In this document: positions 25,546-36,398 of the stretch, one piece after another
Numbering within the stretch: the stretch's first letter is position 1
Layout of the letters: the number at the start of each line of letters is the position of its first letter
Assembly: GCF_023159225.1 (NCBI RefSeq)
Contig: NC_063176.1
Coordinates: forward strand, 9,994,963-10,058,962
Length of the DNA stretch: 64,000 bases
Reading direction: 5' to 3'
From: Perognathus longimembris pacificus
Taxonomy: Eukaryota > Chordata > Mammalia > Rodentia > Heteromyidae
Position numbers and translations under genes: made by a program
Notes under the pieces: model-generated
The model's input: the letters and a program-made list of their open reading frames with translations, nothing else
What the model was told of the DNA's origin: nothing
The model's database searches: none

Positions 25546-26191
25546 CTTACTTGGAACTTTAATGGGACCAAGAGTATTGGAAAAAAATTTTATTGTTCTT
25601 GTTCTGTTTATGTACATGAATATGTGCAAAATCTGTGAATAATGAGGTAGACAGTGTACATGCATGTGTACATTTTAACAATTAACAATGTTCATTTTAA
25701 CAATACTGTATTTTTGCAAACTGTTACCCACACACAAACATAAAAACTGGCATTATTGACACCATTCAATCTTGAAAATTTCATATTTCTACTACAAACA
25801 AATAATATTGTACTGGAAATTTTGTGTTTGTCTTCTGTTTTGATTGTCATAGTTTAATTCCTGGCACACTCTTTTGAGCTGGAATTTTCAAATAACCTGT
25901 AGGGTTTAGTTTTGCTAAACCATATCCAAATCCCTCAGTGATTATTCAAATATCCCTTACAAAAAAATCTAATGCCATAGCTGTGATATATTTTTTCAGA
26001 TTCCAAATACTTTAAAGGTAATTAGCTAGTTAATCACCTTCCCTTTCCTTTTTGTTCATGATTTGTAATCTTTTTTCGAAGACTGAAATGAATTTGCCTT
26101 TTGTATACACATCTGATGAGTTGAGTAGACCTCATCAGTCAAATGGTTTTCTTTGGCACTGGGCAAATTAGAGACATTAAAACACATGCAC
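25546..26191. other. Unassigned sequence flanking the L1 5' end
   Basis: The sequence is A+T-rich with no gene recognised. Confidence 0.4.
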
Positions 26192-26233
26192 GCGTGCACA
26201 CACACACACATACACACACACACACACACACAC
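26192..26233. repeat. (CA)n microsatellite
   Basis: A CA run with a few interruptions, preceded by CATGCACGCGTG. Confidence 0.93.
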
Positions 26234-27524
26234 CAAAACAAACACAAAAAGAAATCCTATCAAGATTGCCATCTGTGATTTCTTTCTGAACACCAGCATA
26301 AAGTTGATATGCCTTGGTGTTTTAAGTACTTTCATGTTTTCAGTCTTTTAAAGCTTTCTCCTGGCTTGCTGACTTTTGACATTTGGTTTCTGTCACCAAA
26401 AATGATAATATGAAATACATCTTAGGAGGAAATGAGGAGGAAGAGCTATCAGGTCCAAAAATACTATCTTCCAGATGGAAAAACTTTCCAGACCTGGAGG
26501 AATATGTTGGCATTATTGAAACCACTGGCAAAGGTGGATGATAAAGATACGGTTAGGCATGGTTTGAGGAAAATATTTGGGTAAGAGATACAACAGGCTT
26601 TTATATCCACATAAGGTTGATTAAGGGAGAAAGAACTGAAAGTTCCATAAGATACAAAAGTAGTCAGTCAGATATTTCAGTTCTAAACTCTAAAAGGTCC
26701 TACTTGAAATATATTACAATGTAAAATTCAATACTTACCAATCAGAGATAGTATATGATTGCATTTAGAAACTGCAGGCTGCCCCCCTTCCCCCCCTTTT
26801 TTTTACTAGTTGCTAGTTGGGTAATCTCAAGTCCTGAGATATAGTTTTAAGTAGAAAATAAGGTCAGAAGTTTTGCAGGATAATGTCAGGCATGTTTAAA
26901 TTATCTTTTGGAAATAATGGGTCTATAATATGTCCAGATACAAGAGTAAGAATTTCTTAAGAAAAGTGAATTCAGTCTTGGATAGCAATAGAGAGAAATG
27001 TCAGAGGTTGTAAAGACTGATTTTTTTATGTATTCATTTATCTGAAGTAAAAGAAAGTTCTCAGGTCTAAAGAAAAACAGCAAAAACAAGCCAACAAATG
27101 AAACCCCAAGCCAGGCACTGATATTTAAATTCTGTAATCCTTGTATCATGGCTTAAGGCCAGGCCAAGTAGAAAAATACCAGCAAGACTTTTTCTTAACT
27201 GGAAAGTGGGTAGTGGCATGTACTTATTATCCTTGCTGCCATGAGAAATCTAAAATAGACGGAGTGTCCATTTATGGGCCTATAGAAGCCAGCCCCCATA
27301 AAAAAATTACTCAGAGCAAGACGGTCTGAGGGTATGCCTTGAGGTATGGCTCAGTAAAACTTAATAGTTGAAAGGACCTAAGATCAAAACTCAGTACTGT
27401 CAAAAAGTAAAAACACAGTACAAAACAAAATAAATGCCTCAATTTGTTGATTGTAAGATTTACTTTTTACCCTTTTAGCCTCTCTGAAGTTTATCAGTAG
27501 CATCTCCCACTTAAAATGAGATGG
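26234..27524. other. Unassigned sequence with possible SINE traces
   Basis: No gene is recognised. At about 27100-27430 there are weak SINE-like traces (AGCCAGGCACTGAT, then CTTGAGGTATGGCTCAGTAA followed by an A-rich tail), too decayed to bound. Confidence 0.35.
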
Positions 27525-27720
27525 TAGGAGGAAACCCAGTGGCTCACAACTATAATTCTAGCTACTTTAGGAAGCTGAAATCAGAGAATTATGGTTTGGA
27601 GCAACCCAGCAAAAAGTTGGAAGTGGAAGCAAAATTCAAGTGGTAGAATATCACCCTGAGGGAGAAGCTGGTAAAAGCAGGAAGCCCTGAGTTCAAAACA
27701 CAATAATGGCAAGTAAAATA
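27525..27720 (+). mobile_element. Decayed B1-Geo type SINE
   Basis: CCCAGTGGCTCACAACTATA, then CTAGCTACTTTAGGAAGCTG, then TTCAAGTGGTAGAATATCAC, then CCTGAGTTCAAAACAC follow the SINE order with clear divergence and an A-rich end. Confidence 0.7.
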
Positions 27721-28354
27721 AAATGAGGTAACTTTTCTCTTTTTGATGAGACATAAAAATAATGGGTTAGGTTACAACCCAGCAAGACTTCCACTTGATT
27801 AGGCTTTACATTTGAAATGGATTTTCATCTGTGCTTAAAAATATTCCTCAGGAGGACATTAGGCAGAGGTAGTTCCAGCCTTGAATTCTTATGAGAGCAA
27901 AGAGAAGTCCCGAGTATTTTGAACTGTACAATGATGGAACAGCTAATTAGGCAGCTTATCAAGCTAACCTCTAGGGAGCTCCACTTTAACCAATCCAACA
28001 AAAAAATCCATTTTTGCCTCGTATCTGAAAATCCATTTGAAATGTTTTCTCTTGTGCTGCTCATGGTGTGGCACTTCCAAGTTAGGGGATTGCCAATGAC
28101 TGTAGTGAACGTTAAAATTTGATACATCTAAATTTATTTCATAGCATTATTAAAATACTATTAATAAACTCCAGAAAATAAATTTAAAATTGCTTTAACA
28201 TTGCTTTTGTTTATTTGAATCTAGGCAGCTTTAGGCATCCATTAGCTATATTGTTATTCTCTATGAAATTTCTTGTAGTTTCATTTGTCTCCATAAAATC
28301 TGTTTTCCATCCAAGTCTGAGTAATTAAAAAGGAGATGAATCGCTTGAATAACT
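27721..28354. other. Unassigned sequence
   Basis: No gene or named repeat is recognised. Confidence 0.4.
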
Positions 28355-28575
28355 TTGGCTTTTTTTTTCCCCTTCTGGTAATTGAGCTTGAATTCAGAGC
28401 CTTGTTCTTGGTACACAATCAGTCTACTACTTTAACCCTATCCAAGTCTCCTCTTACTCCACCGAAGTTTTTCAGATAGGGTCTCATGCTTCTGCAGGGG
28501 CTAGCCTCATGTTGGGATCAATCTATTTCCACTTCCCAAGTAACTGCATTACAGGTTGTGCTAATATACTAGGGC
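28355..28575 (-). mobile_element. Decayed SINE, antisense
   Basis: GAGCTTGAATTCAGAGCCTT, a TAGGGTCTCATG segment and AAGTAACTGCATTACAGGTT are in the order of an antisense B1-Geo SINE. It abuts an LTR on the right. Confidence 0.55.
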
Positions 28576-28600
28576 CAAACAGTGGAAACCAAGTGAAAGG

Positions 28601-29119
28601 TGTAGGGGAACCCCCTTTTTGAGTCCCTAGAAACAGCAGGCATAGACAAAGTCGTGGGCTGGGGAGGGGCAAACCTAAGCCAAATAACAGGAGCCAAAAG
28701 AAGCTTGACCTAGTGCTACTTGACTTTGGCAAAAGAAAGGAATGAGGAAGACCACTCAGTTTAGGGGAAATTCCAAGAAAAGAAAGACTTAAGGCTAATG
28801 AAGAGCAGCTACAACCAGTATGGCTTTGACTGCTTTGTTTATGGAGTCTACTGGAATTGTCATCACTAAGAGCAATTGTGCTTCTGTATGTGTGCCTGCT
28901 TGCTTTGCCTAACTTGCCAGACCACCTACCTGTGTGTGGTACATGTGATGTCTGCCTTTAAAAGCCCAGCCCCATTGGGTCCCAGTGTTGTTTGTCACCA
29001 TCCCGGTGGTGGCAAGCAGACACAGTGCACAGCTAAATAAAGACGACTAGCCCAATTGACTGAGTGCTGGTGACTATAGTGGTGGGTTCGAGGCCCACCT
29101 GGGTATCCATTATACAACA
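28601..29119 (+). mobile_element. Solo LTR of an endogenous retrovirus
   Basis: The sequence has LTR architecture: a TGTAGGGGAACC start, a TTTAAAAG TATA-like box at 28957-28964, AATAAA at 29036-29041, and an end in CATTATACAACA. No internal retroviral sequence adjoins it. The left edge is uncertain and I found no matching target duplication, so the limits may be off by tens of bases. The family is not recognised. Confidence 0.6.
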
Positions 29120-29274
29120 ATACATGCCTCATTTTTAGTATTCCAAATTTTTTTTTGACTTGTAGATGATCTTTTAAATTTTAGAATAATTTCTTTCAAA
29201 TTTAAGACTACTTCTGCAAATTCGAAATGCAAAAACTAGATATTGTTACATTCTCATTTAAGAGAGTAAGGTAG

Positions 29275-29482
29275 GGCTGGGGATATAGCCTAGTGGCAAG
29301 ACTGTCTGCCTCGGATACACGAGGCCCTAGGTTCGATTCCCCAGCACCACATATACAGAAAACGGCCAGAAGCGGCGCTGTGGCTCAAGTGGCAGAGTGC
29401 TAGCCTTGAGCGGGAAGAAGCCAGGGACAGTGCTCAGGCCCTGAGTCCAAGGCCCAGGACTGGCCAAAAAAAAAAAAAAAAG
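29275..29482 (+). mobile_element. IDL-Geo dimeric SINE, well preserved
   Basis: The left monomer runs from GGCTGGGGATATAGCCTAGT through GGTTCGATTCCCCAGCAC, with tRNA-type box A and box B promoter elements. The right monomer runs from CGGCCAGAAGCGGCGCTGTG to CCAGGACTGGCC, with an A tail. Perfect 13-bp duplications (AGAGAGTAAGGTA at 29261-29273 and 29483-29495) bracket it. It retains CpGs and is probably the youngest SINE in the window. This dimer is the main reason for assigning the window to Geomyoidea. Confidence 0.95.
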
Positions 29483-29528
29483 AGAGAGTAAGGTAGCACT
29501 TGTAAGGAGATAAAAAAAATGACCTCAG

Positions 29529-29884
29529 TGTTAGGTCCACCCCTGAGAGGGCTCCATACAGATGACCCCCACTTGTTTAAGTCTGTGCCCAGTACTGCCT
29601 GAGTTAACTAGGTAACTGGCACATCTGGAGGCAGTTACCTGCTCTTTCTCTGAGGTCAGATTCAATCCACCTGGCTATATCTCCCACCTTTCCCCATATA
29701 ATCTGGCTCAACATGTGTCCTACTATCTTTCCTTTACTCTCTTACCCTCTCTTGCTCTTTTCTCACTTTTCCCTTCTTCCTTCTGCCTCTGTCATGTGTG
29801 GGCTGGCAATTTGCCATCCCCCTCCCCAATAAAGTCCTTTCTTCCTGAACCATGTGGTGGGTTTCCTTTCCTGCAAGCCTTACA
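29529..29884 (+). mobile_element. Solo LTR, probably MaLR/ERVL-like
   Basis: A 356-bp element starts TGTTAGGTCC, has AATAAA at 29828-29833 followed by GTCCTTTCTTCC, and ends CCTTACA. It lies between perfect 5-bp duplications (CTCAG at 29524-29528 and 29885-29889). The length, the 5-bp duplication and the late AATAAA suit a MaLR or ERVL-type solo LTR. The family name is an inference. Confidence 0.88.
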
Positions 29885-30177
29885 CTCAGAATAATTGGTC
29901 TTCTCATTATTGCGATCCCAGCTCAAAAGTAACAGTAAAAATATTTCTATTCCTTAATGAAAATATCAGTGTTTTATAGTAAGGTGACTGAAGAATACAA
30001 TAATGTTCTGTATATTTCAAAATGGTAGAAGACACAGTTTTTGAATTCTTTCACCATAGAGAAATGGTAAATGTTGAAGGAAGTAGAGGTATTTCACCTT
30101 TATTTATGCATTACATAATGTATCTAAGTAAGGATCTAATATCTCTGTACAAATTTTATATTTATATGTATATCTTT

Positions 30178-30404
30178 TTTTTTCCTTTTCTTTTTCTTTT
30201 TTTTTTTTTTTTTGCCACTCCTGGGCCTTAGACTCAGGGCCTGAGCACTGTCCTTGGCTTCTTTTTGCTCAAGGCTAGCACTCTGCCACTTGAGCCACAG
30301 CGCCACTTCTGGCCATTTTCTATACATGTGGTGCTGGGGAATTGAACCCAGAGCTTCATGTATATGAGGCAAGCACTCTTGCCACTAGGCCATATTCCAA
30401 GCCC
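30178..30404 (-). mobile_element. IDL-Geo dimeric SINE, antisense
   Basis: The T-rich tail is at the left. It then reads CCTGAGCACTGTCCTTGGCT, AAGGCTAGCACTCTGCCACT, TGGTGCTGGGGAATTGAACC, and ends at GCCACTAGGCCATATTCC. Imperfect flanking duplications resembling TATATGTAT(AT)CT lie on both sides. Confidence 0.93.
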
Positions 30405-30599
30405 TATATGTATCTCTTAACAAATAAAAATTTAAAAAACTCTAGGAAATTCAATTTGTCTTTGTATATTATATATTCATTGGGAGGATGGTGGATTATC
30501 TCAGATTGTAGAGAAAAGGGGAAATGAAGAAAGGTAGCCTTAAAATAAGAGAAATAGAGGAAGAATACATAGACAATATGTAAGAGACTATTTTTATTT

Positions 30600-30692
30600 T
30601 TCTAGTACCAGGGCTCAAACCCAAGGCATTGTACTTGCACACCTTACTTGTCCGTGTTGCTCCTCTACCACTTCAGACATGATTTTGAAAAT
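30600..30692 (-). mobile_element. ID-like SINE fragment, antisense
   Basis: CTAGTACCAGGGCTCAAACC then AAGGCATTGTACTTGCAC and CCTCTACCACTTCAG fit a decayed ID-type monomer in reverse. The younger IDL-Geo copy begins directly after it. Confidence 0.55.
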
Positions 30693-30705
30693 TCAACCAT
30701 TTTTT

Positions 30706-30922
30706 ATTTTTTTTTTGTTTTTGTTTTTTGGCCAGTCCTGGGGCTTGGACTCAGGGCCTGAGCACTGTCCCTGGCTTCTTCTTGCTCAAGGCTAGCACTC
30801 TGCCACTTGAGCCACAGCACCACTTCTGGCCATTTTCTGTATATGTGGTGCTGGGGAATTGAACCCAGGGCCTCATGTATACGAGGCAAGCGCTCTTGCC
30901 ACTAGGCCATATCCCCAGCCCC
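30706..30922 (-). mobile_element. IDL-Geo dimeric SINE, antisense, well preserved
   Basis: The right and left monomers are complete in reverse: GGCCAGTCCTGGGGCTTGGA to AGGCCATATCCCCAGCCC. A 13-bp duplication (TCAACCATTTTTT at 30693-30705 and 30923-30935) brackets it. Compared with the copy at 29275 the differences are few. Confidence 0.95.
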
Positions 30923-31016
30923 TCAACCATTTTTTTAAGAAGTAGAGAAAGCAATCCAAAAATTTGCATGGGATAGTGAAAGACCACAAATAGTTATACA
31001 AAACTATTTTACTTTC

Positions 31017-31647
31017 TGTAATATGAAGGTCAGATGTGACCAGTGCCATCATTGGCTGTTGAGGGGTGTCAGATTGACTCCATCTCAGATTAGTTAAAGA
31101 GAGCAGAAGCTGACTCCATCTACACTAAGATCTCCCCCGCCCTATCCAGGGAAGTTCCCCTTCGCTGTGATAAGACTGTGTAAACTGCTTGACCACCTGA
31201 GTAGTGCAACATTCAAGGTCAAACCTGTGCCCTCTCCTGAGTAGGCGTATTCGCCTGCATCATGTGAGTCCTGCCAAATCCATGCCCCAAGTCTAACTAA
31301 AATAATAGGTTGGTTCAAACAGTTGCTATGAGACAGATTGCAACCCCATTGGCCACCTGCGTGTGACTGGGCATGCTCTGTAAGTGTTGTAACCTCATTG
31401 GCCCACCTGCTTGGCTGGCTTGACCATGTGGTGTTTGCCTTTATAACCCAACCCTGAGTGGGATGTGCGGTCCCAGTTCCCGAGTCTGGGCCGTGACCCT
31501 GGCTGGTCAGCATACTTTCACTTCCCCAATAAATCCATCTTTTTACTTGAGACTGTCTCTGAGTGGTGGACTCTTGGAGGGATGGGGGATTCCTCCCCTC
31601 AAACCCCATTACATTGTGGTCCCCTCCCTTGAGGGGACCCCATTACA
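31017..31647 (+). mobile_element. Solo LTR, same family as the one at 32205
   Basis: A 631-bp LTR starts TGTAATATGAAGGTCAG and ends CCCATTACA. A TATAA box lies at 31442 and AATAAA at 31528-31533. Perfect 5-bp duplications (CTTTC at 31012-31016 and 31648-31652) flank it. No retroviral gene adjoins it. The 3' part holds a short internal inverted motif (CCCCTCCCTTGAGGGG). Frames within it are not genes. Confidence 0.92.
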
Positions 31648-31947
31648 CTTTCCAATGAACAAAAATAGTGTCCAAAACTGATTACTATTTCTCTAGATTT
31701 ACCAGTGTGAAAAAAAAAAATCCTTGTTTTTAACTGTTGTCAAGTAGAGAAACAACACTGGAAGATGTGAGGCCCAATCTTCAGGTTTGAAATTGTGTTA
31801 CACTTTGCTTTCCACTCCTAGTTTTGACATACTTTAAACTGCCTTTTGATTCTGAAATTACATAACTTATGATGTCCAATAGCAATTTGGTTTTTGATTT
31901 ATAATAAAAGTGCTTTTATCAGCCCAAGTATGTGTTTTTCCTTTTTA

Positions 31948-32066
31948 TTTTTTTGAAGACAAAGTCTTGGTATGTAGCCTAGATTGGCTTTGAATTTGTA
32001 ATCTTCAAGCCTCAGGCTTCCAACTACTGGGATTTCAGATATACTCAATTAAGCCCATCTTGTTTT
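31948..32066 (-). mobile_element. B1/7SL-like SINE fragment, antisense
   Basis: AGACAAAGTCTTGGTATGTA, GCCTAGATTGGCTTTGAA, ATCTTCAAGCCTCAGGCTTC and CTACTGGGATTTCAGAT are the reverse of a 7SL-derived monomer. It lies between the two inverted LTRs. Confidence 0.7.
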
Positions 32067-32204
32067 ATCTTTTGAACAAGAGTTATGCAATAGTTTATAT
32101 CCAATTATTTTGAGATTTCACCAAAAAGTCATATTTTGTAAACATTTGTAATTGGTAGTTATTCTTAATTTTGTTATGGTTGATAGTTTTACAAACTTCT
32201 TTAC

Positions 32205-32855
32205 TGTAATGGTGTTGGGGGTGGGGGAAGCAGTGACCCCCATCCCTCCAAGAGTCCAAGAAAAAAGATGGACTTATTGGGGAAGTAAAAATTATACTGA
32301 CTGGCCAGGGTCATGGCCCGGACTCGGGAGCTGGGATGGCAACTGTAAGAAGCAGGCTGGCCAGCCAGGGCCGCAGCCCAGACTCAGGAGCTGGGACCAA
32401 GCATCCCGGGCCACACTAGGGGTTGGGTTATAAAGACAAACACCACATAGTCAAGCCTGCCACACGCAGGTGGCCAATGAGGTTACAACACTTACAGAGC
32501 ATGCCACGTCACACACAGGTGGCCAATGGAGTTACAATCTGTTTCATAGAACCAACCTATCATTCTAGCTAGAATTGGCCAGAATCTGATGGGCTCATAT
32601 GATGCAGGTGGATAGGCCTACTCGTGGGAGGGCACAGGTTTAACCTTGAACGTTGCACTACTCAGGTGGTCAAGCTGTTTACACAATCTTATCACAACGA
32701 AGGGGAACTTCCCTGGATAGGATGTGGGGGGGTTGGGGGGGAGAATCTTAGTGAAGATGGAGGCAGCTTCTGCTCTAACTAATCTCAGATTAAGTCAGTC
32801 TGACACTCCTCAATAGCCAATGATGGCGCTGGCCAGATCTGACCTCCATATTACA
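32205..32855 (-). mobile_element. Solo LTR, same family as 31017, opposite orientation
   Basis: A 651-bp minus-strand LTR reads TGTAATATGGAGGTCAG at its start (right end) and ends CACCATTACA (left end). Perfect 5-bp duplications (TTTAC at 32200-32204 and 32856-32860) flank it. Its TATAA box is at 32428-32435, and the polyadenylation hexamer has decayed to AATAAG. A segment of about 40 bp near the R region occurs twice (32301-32340 and 32357-32398) but only once in the partner LTR. Confidence 0.92.
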
Positions 32856-32967
32856 TTTACTATTAATTATGGGAAGAAAATTGAGTTATTGATACAGTAA
32901 ACTAGGAGGAGGTGGTAAAGAACATTTCTATTTGTTTCACAGAGGTAGACTGATTTGTCCTATCTAC

Positions 32968-33200
32968 TTCTTTTTTCTTTCTTGTCTGTCCTGAGGCTTG
33001 AACTCAGAGTCTGAGCACTGACCATGAACTCTTTCGCTCAAGGCAAGTGCTTTACCTCTTTGATCTACAACTTTAGGTCCTGTTTTTTGGTGGTTAATTG
33101 GAGATAATAGTCTTTATTGCCTGGGGTGGCTTCAAACCTTGATCCTCAGATCTCTGACTCCTGAGTAGCAAGGATTACAGCATGAGCCACCAGTGTTTGA
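32968..33200 (-). mobile_element. B1-Geo type SINE, antisense
   Basis: CTGAGGCTTGAACTCAGAGT, then GTGGTTAATTGGAGATAATA, then AGTAGCAAGGATTACAGC and ATGAGCCACCAGTG give both halves in reverse. Confidence 0.85.
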
Positions 33201-36139
33201 GTTTATCCTACCAATTTCTAAGGAGCCTTCCGTTGAAATGACCAAGCTGATCTGGAGTTGTAACTATTCATGACAATGAAAAGGAAGCAGAAGATATCTA
33301 CACAGTATGGAGACGGAAAAAGAAATGTTTACCAAACACCAATTCAGGACCTGATTCATGGCATTTTGGGGTTGCACTAAATACAGCCTATGTTACTGAA
33401 TTATTGCTTTTACTTTAATATCCTATGAAAACTTGTCTTAACATTGTTTACTACCTAATCTGCAGTGACACATGATAGCAGTTCATAAATATTCAGTAAA
33501 AATGAGTTGCATAAAAATAGTCATTAGATACTGAGATTGCTATATATATCTGATGCATGACTAGTAAACAGAGACACTTTGGAGAATACTGTGGAAAACT
33601 ACTGTTGAGAAGGCCCATGATAATATAGGAGAAAATACTCTCACATCATCTTTCCTTTATAGGAAAAGGCCCACTAAAATCTTATTTTGTGTTTTACATT
33701 TTCCCCAAAGCTGGTCTCCAATCAAAGTGCCTAAGGAGACTTGATTAATTCAAAAGGTAGATGCTCAAGCCTAGATACTTTGAATTTATTTATTCAGCTC
33801 AAGGTACTTGCTCTCTGTGTATGTTATTTTAGGATATGATGCCAGATGTTTCTTGTGCAGGAGGCTGGGAATGAAATTCTCCACATATTTGCCTTTTGAT
33901 TCCTATCTGGGAGGCTGTAACTGAATGCCACATGACTAGAATTAAAATAAATGTACCATCAATTTCTTAAGTTAAAACTTTCTCGCTTTTCCAGCACAGA
34001 TATGTGCATCACACTTAACATCACTGATATTAGGCAGTTGCCTGAATTTTTGTTGATCTATCTTGTCCACAGTCATCATCTATTCAATGAAAATTTAAAA
34101 ATATAATTGCAGTCCTCATGGTAGGCTTTTGAGTATTCTGAATTAAAAAGCACCCTGTGCCGGCAGCAGAAACACAGCGGCAGCAGCCTAATTTCCTCTA
34201 ATCCATGAGGTGCCTGCTTAATTACAACCTTCCATTTACTAGCTCTCTGGCTGCATTCCATTTTTACTTGTATGTTTTTTTTTCCTTTTCACCCACTTTA
34301 TTGTCCATTTTTATTTCATCAAGCAACATAGCATATAGACTGGGCTTGTTTCTCTCCCTGGCTTGCACACACTTTCAGTTGAACCATTTCTGTATACTGT
34401 TCTAAAATTGATTTTAATTTTTTCCTCTCTTCTCTCAGAGAAGAAAGACATTTACAAGAAAGTTTAGCCTTTAAAAGGTTTTTGGTTTTGTGAGGTGTCA
34501 GAAAATGATGAGAAATAACAGAAGAGTAGAATAATTTCAGCTGTCAAACTGATGACTCAGGTGGCAGAAGCTGGATAGAAAATGAGGAAATGTTGGTGGA
34601 AGTGTTTTGTTGCCGTGCAATGAATTCATTCTTTTTTAATGAAAGAGAAAATTATTAGAACACTTTACAAAAACTTTTCTCTCTTTTGCATTATTTTGAA
34701 ATAGTTATTCAAACCACAAATATGGAGAGACATCAATAACCAAAGTTGGAAAGTTTGTTAATTCAATATATAAGTATTCTATATATTTGTTGCTGTCATA
34801 TGCATCTAATTGTATATTTGTAAAATAGCTTTTTTTTACAACTGAAACAGATGTGTCATTCTGAGGTTTTACAATTACACATGATGATTTAGATTTGGGG
34901 GAAGCAATAGCCTGGACTAAACACAGAGCCACATGCATGAATCCTGAGCTCCACTACTGAGCTACACCCTACAGCTAGGGTTAGTAAAAATCAGTGTTAC
35001 TTGAACTGATTTACAGTGAAGTGACTTAATTTAGTAAGATTCTAATCATCACAAATAAAAAAGTTGTCTAAGTTCAGTAATGTAACAAAAATCTCAATAA
35101 TATTTTTCCTTTATGAATGTCATCATTTAGCAATATTTTTCTCTGGGAGATATAAAGAGACATACACTTACAGATTTTGTAATAATGTACACGCAATATT
35201 CATAATGAAGTTTGATGAAATATTGAATTTGAGCAACAGGCTGTGGTCAGCTGTTAAGGGAACTCAAATGCAGGAAGGAGAACAAAACAGCTAGAATTTC
35301 AGAATATTTTTGTTAATTACCTTTCAAATTAGAAAGAGTGTCAAATGCAAGGATAGGTTTCATTTTCTGAGTAGAAAAATAAAGATTCTTGAGAGTTTCA
35401 GGATAGGTAAAGGGAGAAAGGTTTCCTTGAGTTGAATGAAGTATAATAGTCAAAATTATGGTGATGGTTTCATGCCTGTTTTTGTCTCACAAAACCTAGA
35501 ACAATCCTCTCTTTGTAATGTGGTTGACTTTAAAAAATGTTGCTAGCAAACAACATAAATAACTGCAAATAAAAGTGCTGGCTGCTATAGTGACTTTTAA
35601 TAAGCTTTAGCCAGAAAAGCATTCTACCACATGAATAGAACCTGACCTGGAAACAGTTTGTCAACTTGGAATTTGTGGACTAGAAAATCAATGAGTATGT
35701 CATTTTCACTTTATGTATTTACCTATTTTTTTTAAACTTTTCTGGCTATTAGCCATTGCAGAAACAATGCATAGAAAATAGTAGATGCCAAAAAGAATCA
35801 GGTAATTTAAACTCTTTGATTACTATTAGAGGAAGCAAGAGAAATTAAGGCCACTAAATATAACTCATTGCAATCTTACATTGACTTTTAGTCATTAAAG
35901 CAATATGCTACCCAAATATTAAGCAGTATATAAGGATACCAAACTTCTAGTTTTTGTAGAAAAATCCTCTTAACAAAGGATGGGATCATATTCTGAAAAA
36001 TGTACTTGAAATCTATTCATAATTCCAAAAGGAAGAAAAATTGTCATTTAGATAATATCACAGAGTAAAGGAGTATCACATGTATGACTTTCCGAACAGT
36101 TTTTCTTACTTATTTAATATTAAGAGTTTGAGGGCCACT

Positions 36140-36141
<2 letters not shown>
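33201..36141. other. Mostly unassigned non-repetitive sequence
   Basis: No gene is recognised over about 2.9 kb. An ID-like antisense fragment lies at 34890-34978. The stretch at 34100-34270 is less A+T-rich and contains a TTAATTA homeodomain-type site, so it is a weak candidate for a conserved non-coding element. Confidence 0.4.
34890..34978 (-). mobile_element. ID-like SINE fragment, antisense
   Basis: GGGGGAAGCAATAGCCTGGA, then CACATGCATGAATCC and CCACTACTGAGCTACACCC resemble a reversed ID-type monomer. Confidence 0.5.

Positions 36142-36182
<41 letters not shown>
36142..36182. repeat. (GT)n microsatellite at a SINE tail
   Basis: This is a pure GT run directly joined to the 3'-tail side of the antisense SINE at 36183-36398. 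Confidence 0.95.
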
Positions 36183-36185
<3 letters not shown>

Positions 36186-36398
36186 CACATCAGTCCTAGT
36201 TCTTGAACTCAGGATGTGGCCACTGACCCTGAGGTTTTGCTCTTCTCAAGATTAGTGTTCTACCACTTGAACCGTAGCTCCATTTCGGACTTTTTGGAGA
36301 TAAGGATCTCATGGGCTTTCCTGCTCAAGGTGGCTTTGAACCATGATCCTCAGACCTCAGCCACCTGAGTAGCTAGGATTACAGGCATAAGCCTGGCA
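36183..36398 (-). mobile_element. B1-Geo type SINE, antisense
   Basis: TAGTTCTTGAACTCAGGATG, then TTCTACCACTTGAACCGTAG, then TCATGGGCTTTCCTGCTCAA, then GTAGCTAGGATTACAGGCAT give a complete reversed element with moderate divergence. Confidence 0.88.

Noticed and set aside
31142..31609. Minus-strand 155-codon frame
   Set aside because: It lies wholly within the solo LTR at 31017-31647 and has no retroviral or host domain.
31017..32855. The two LTRs as ends of one provirus
   Set aside because: They are in opposite orientation, have different target duplications, and the 557 bp between them contain a B1-like SINE but no gag, pol or env.
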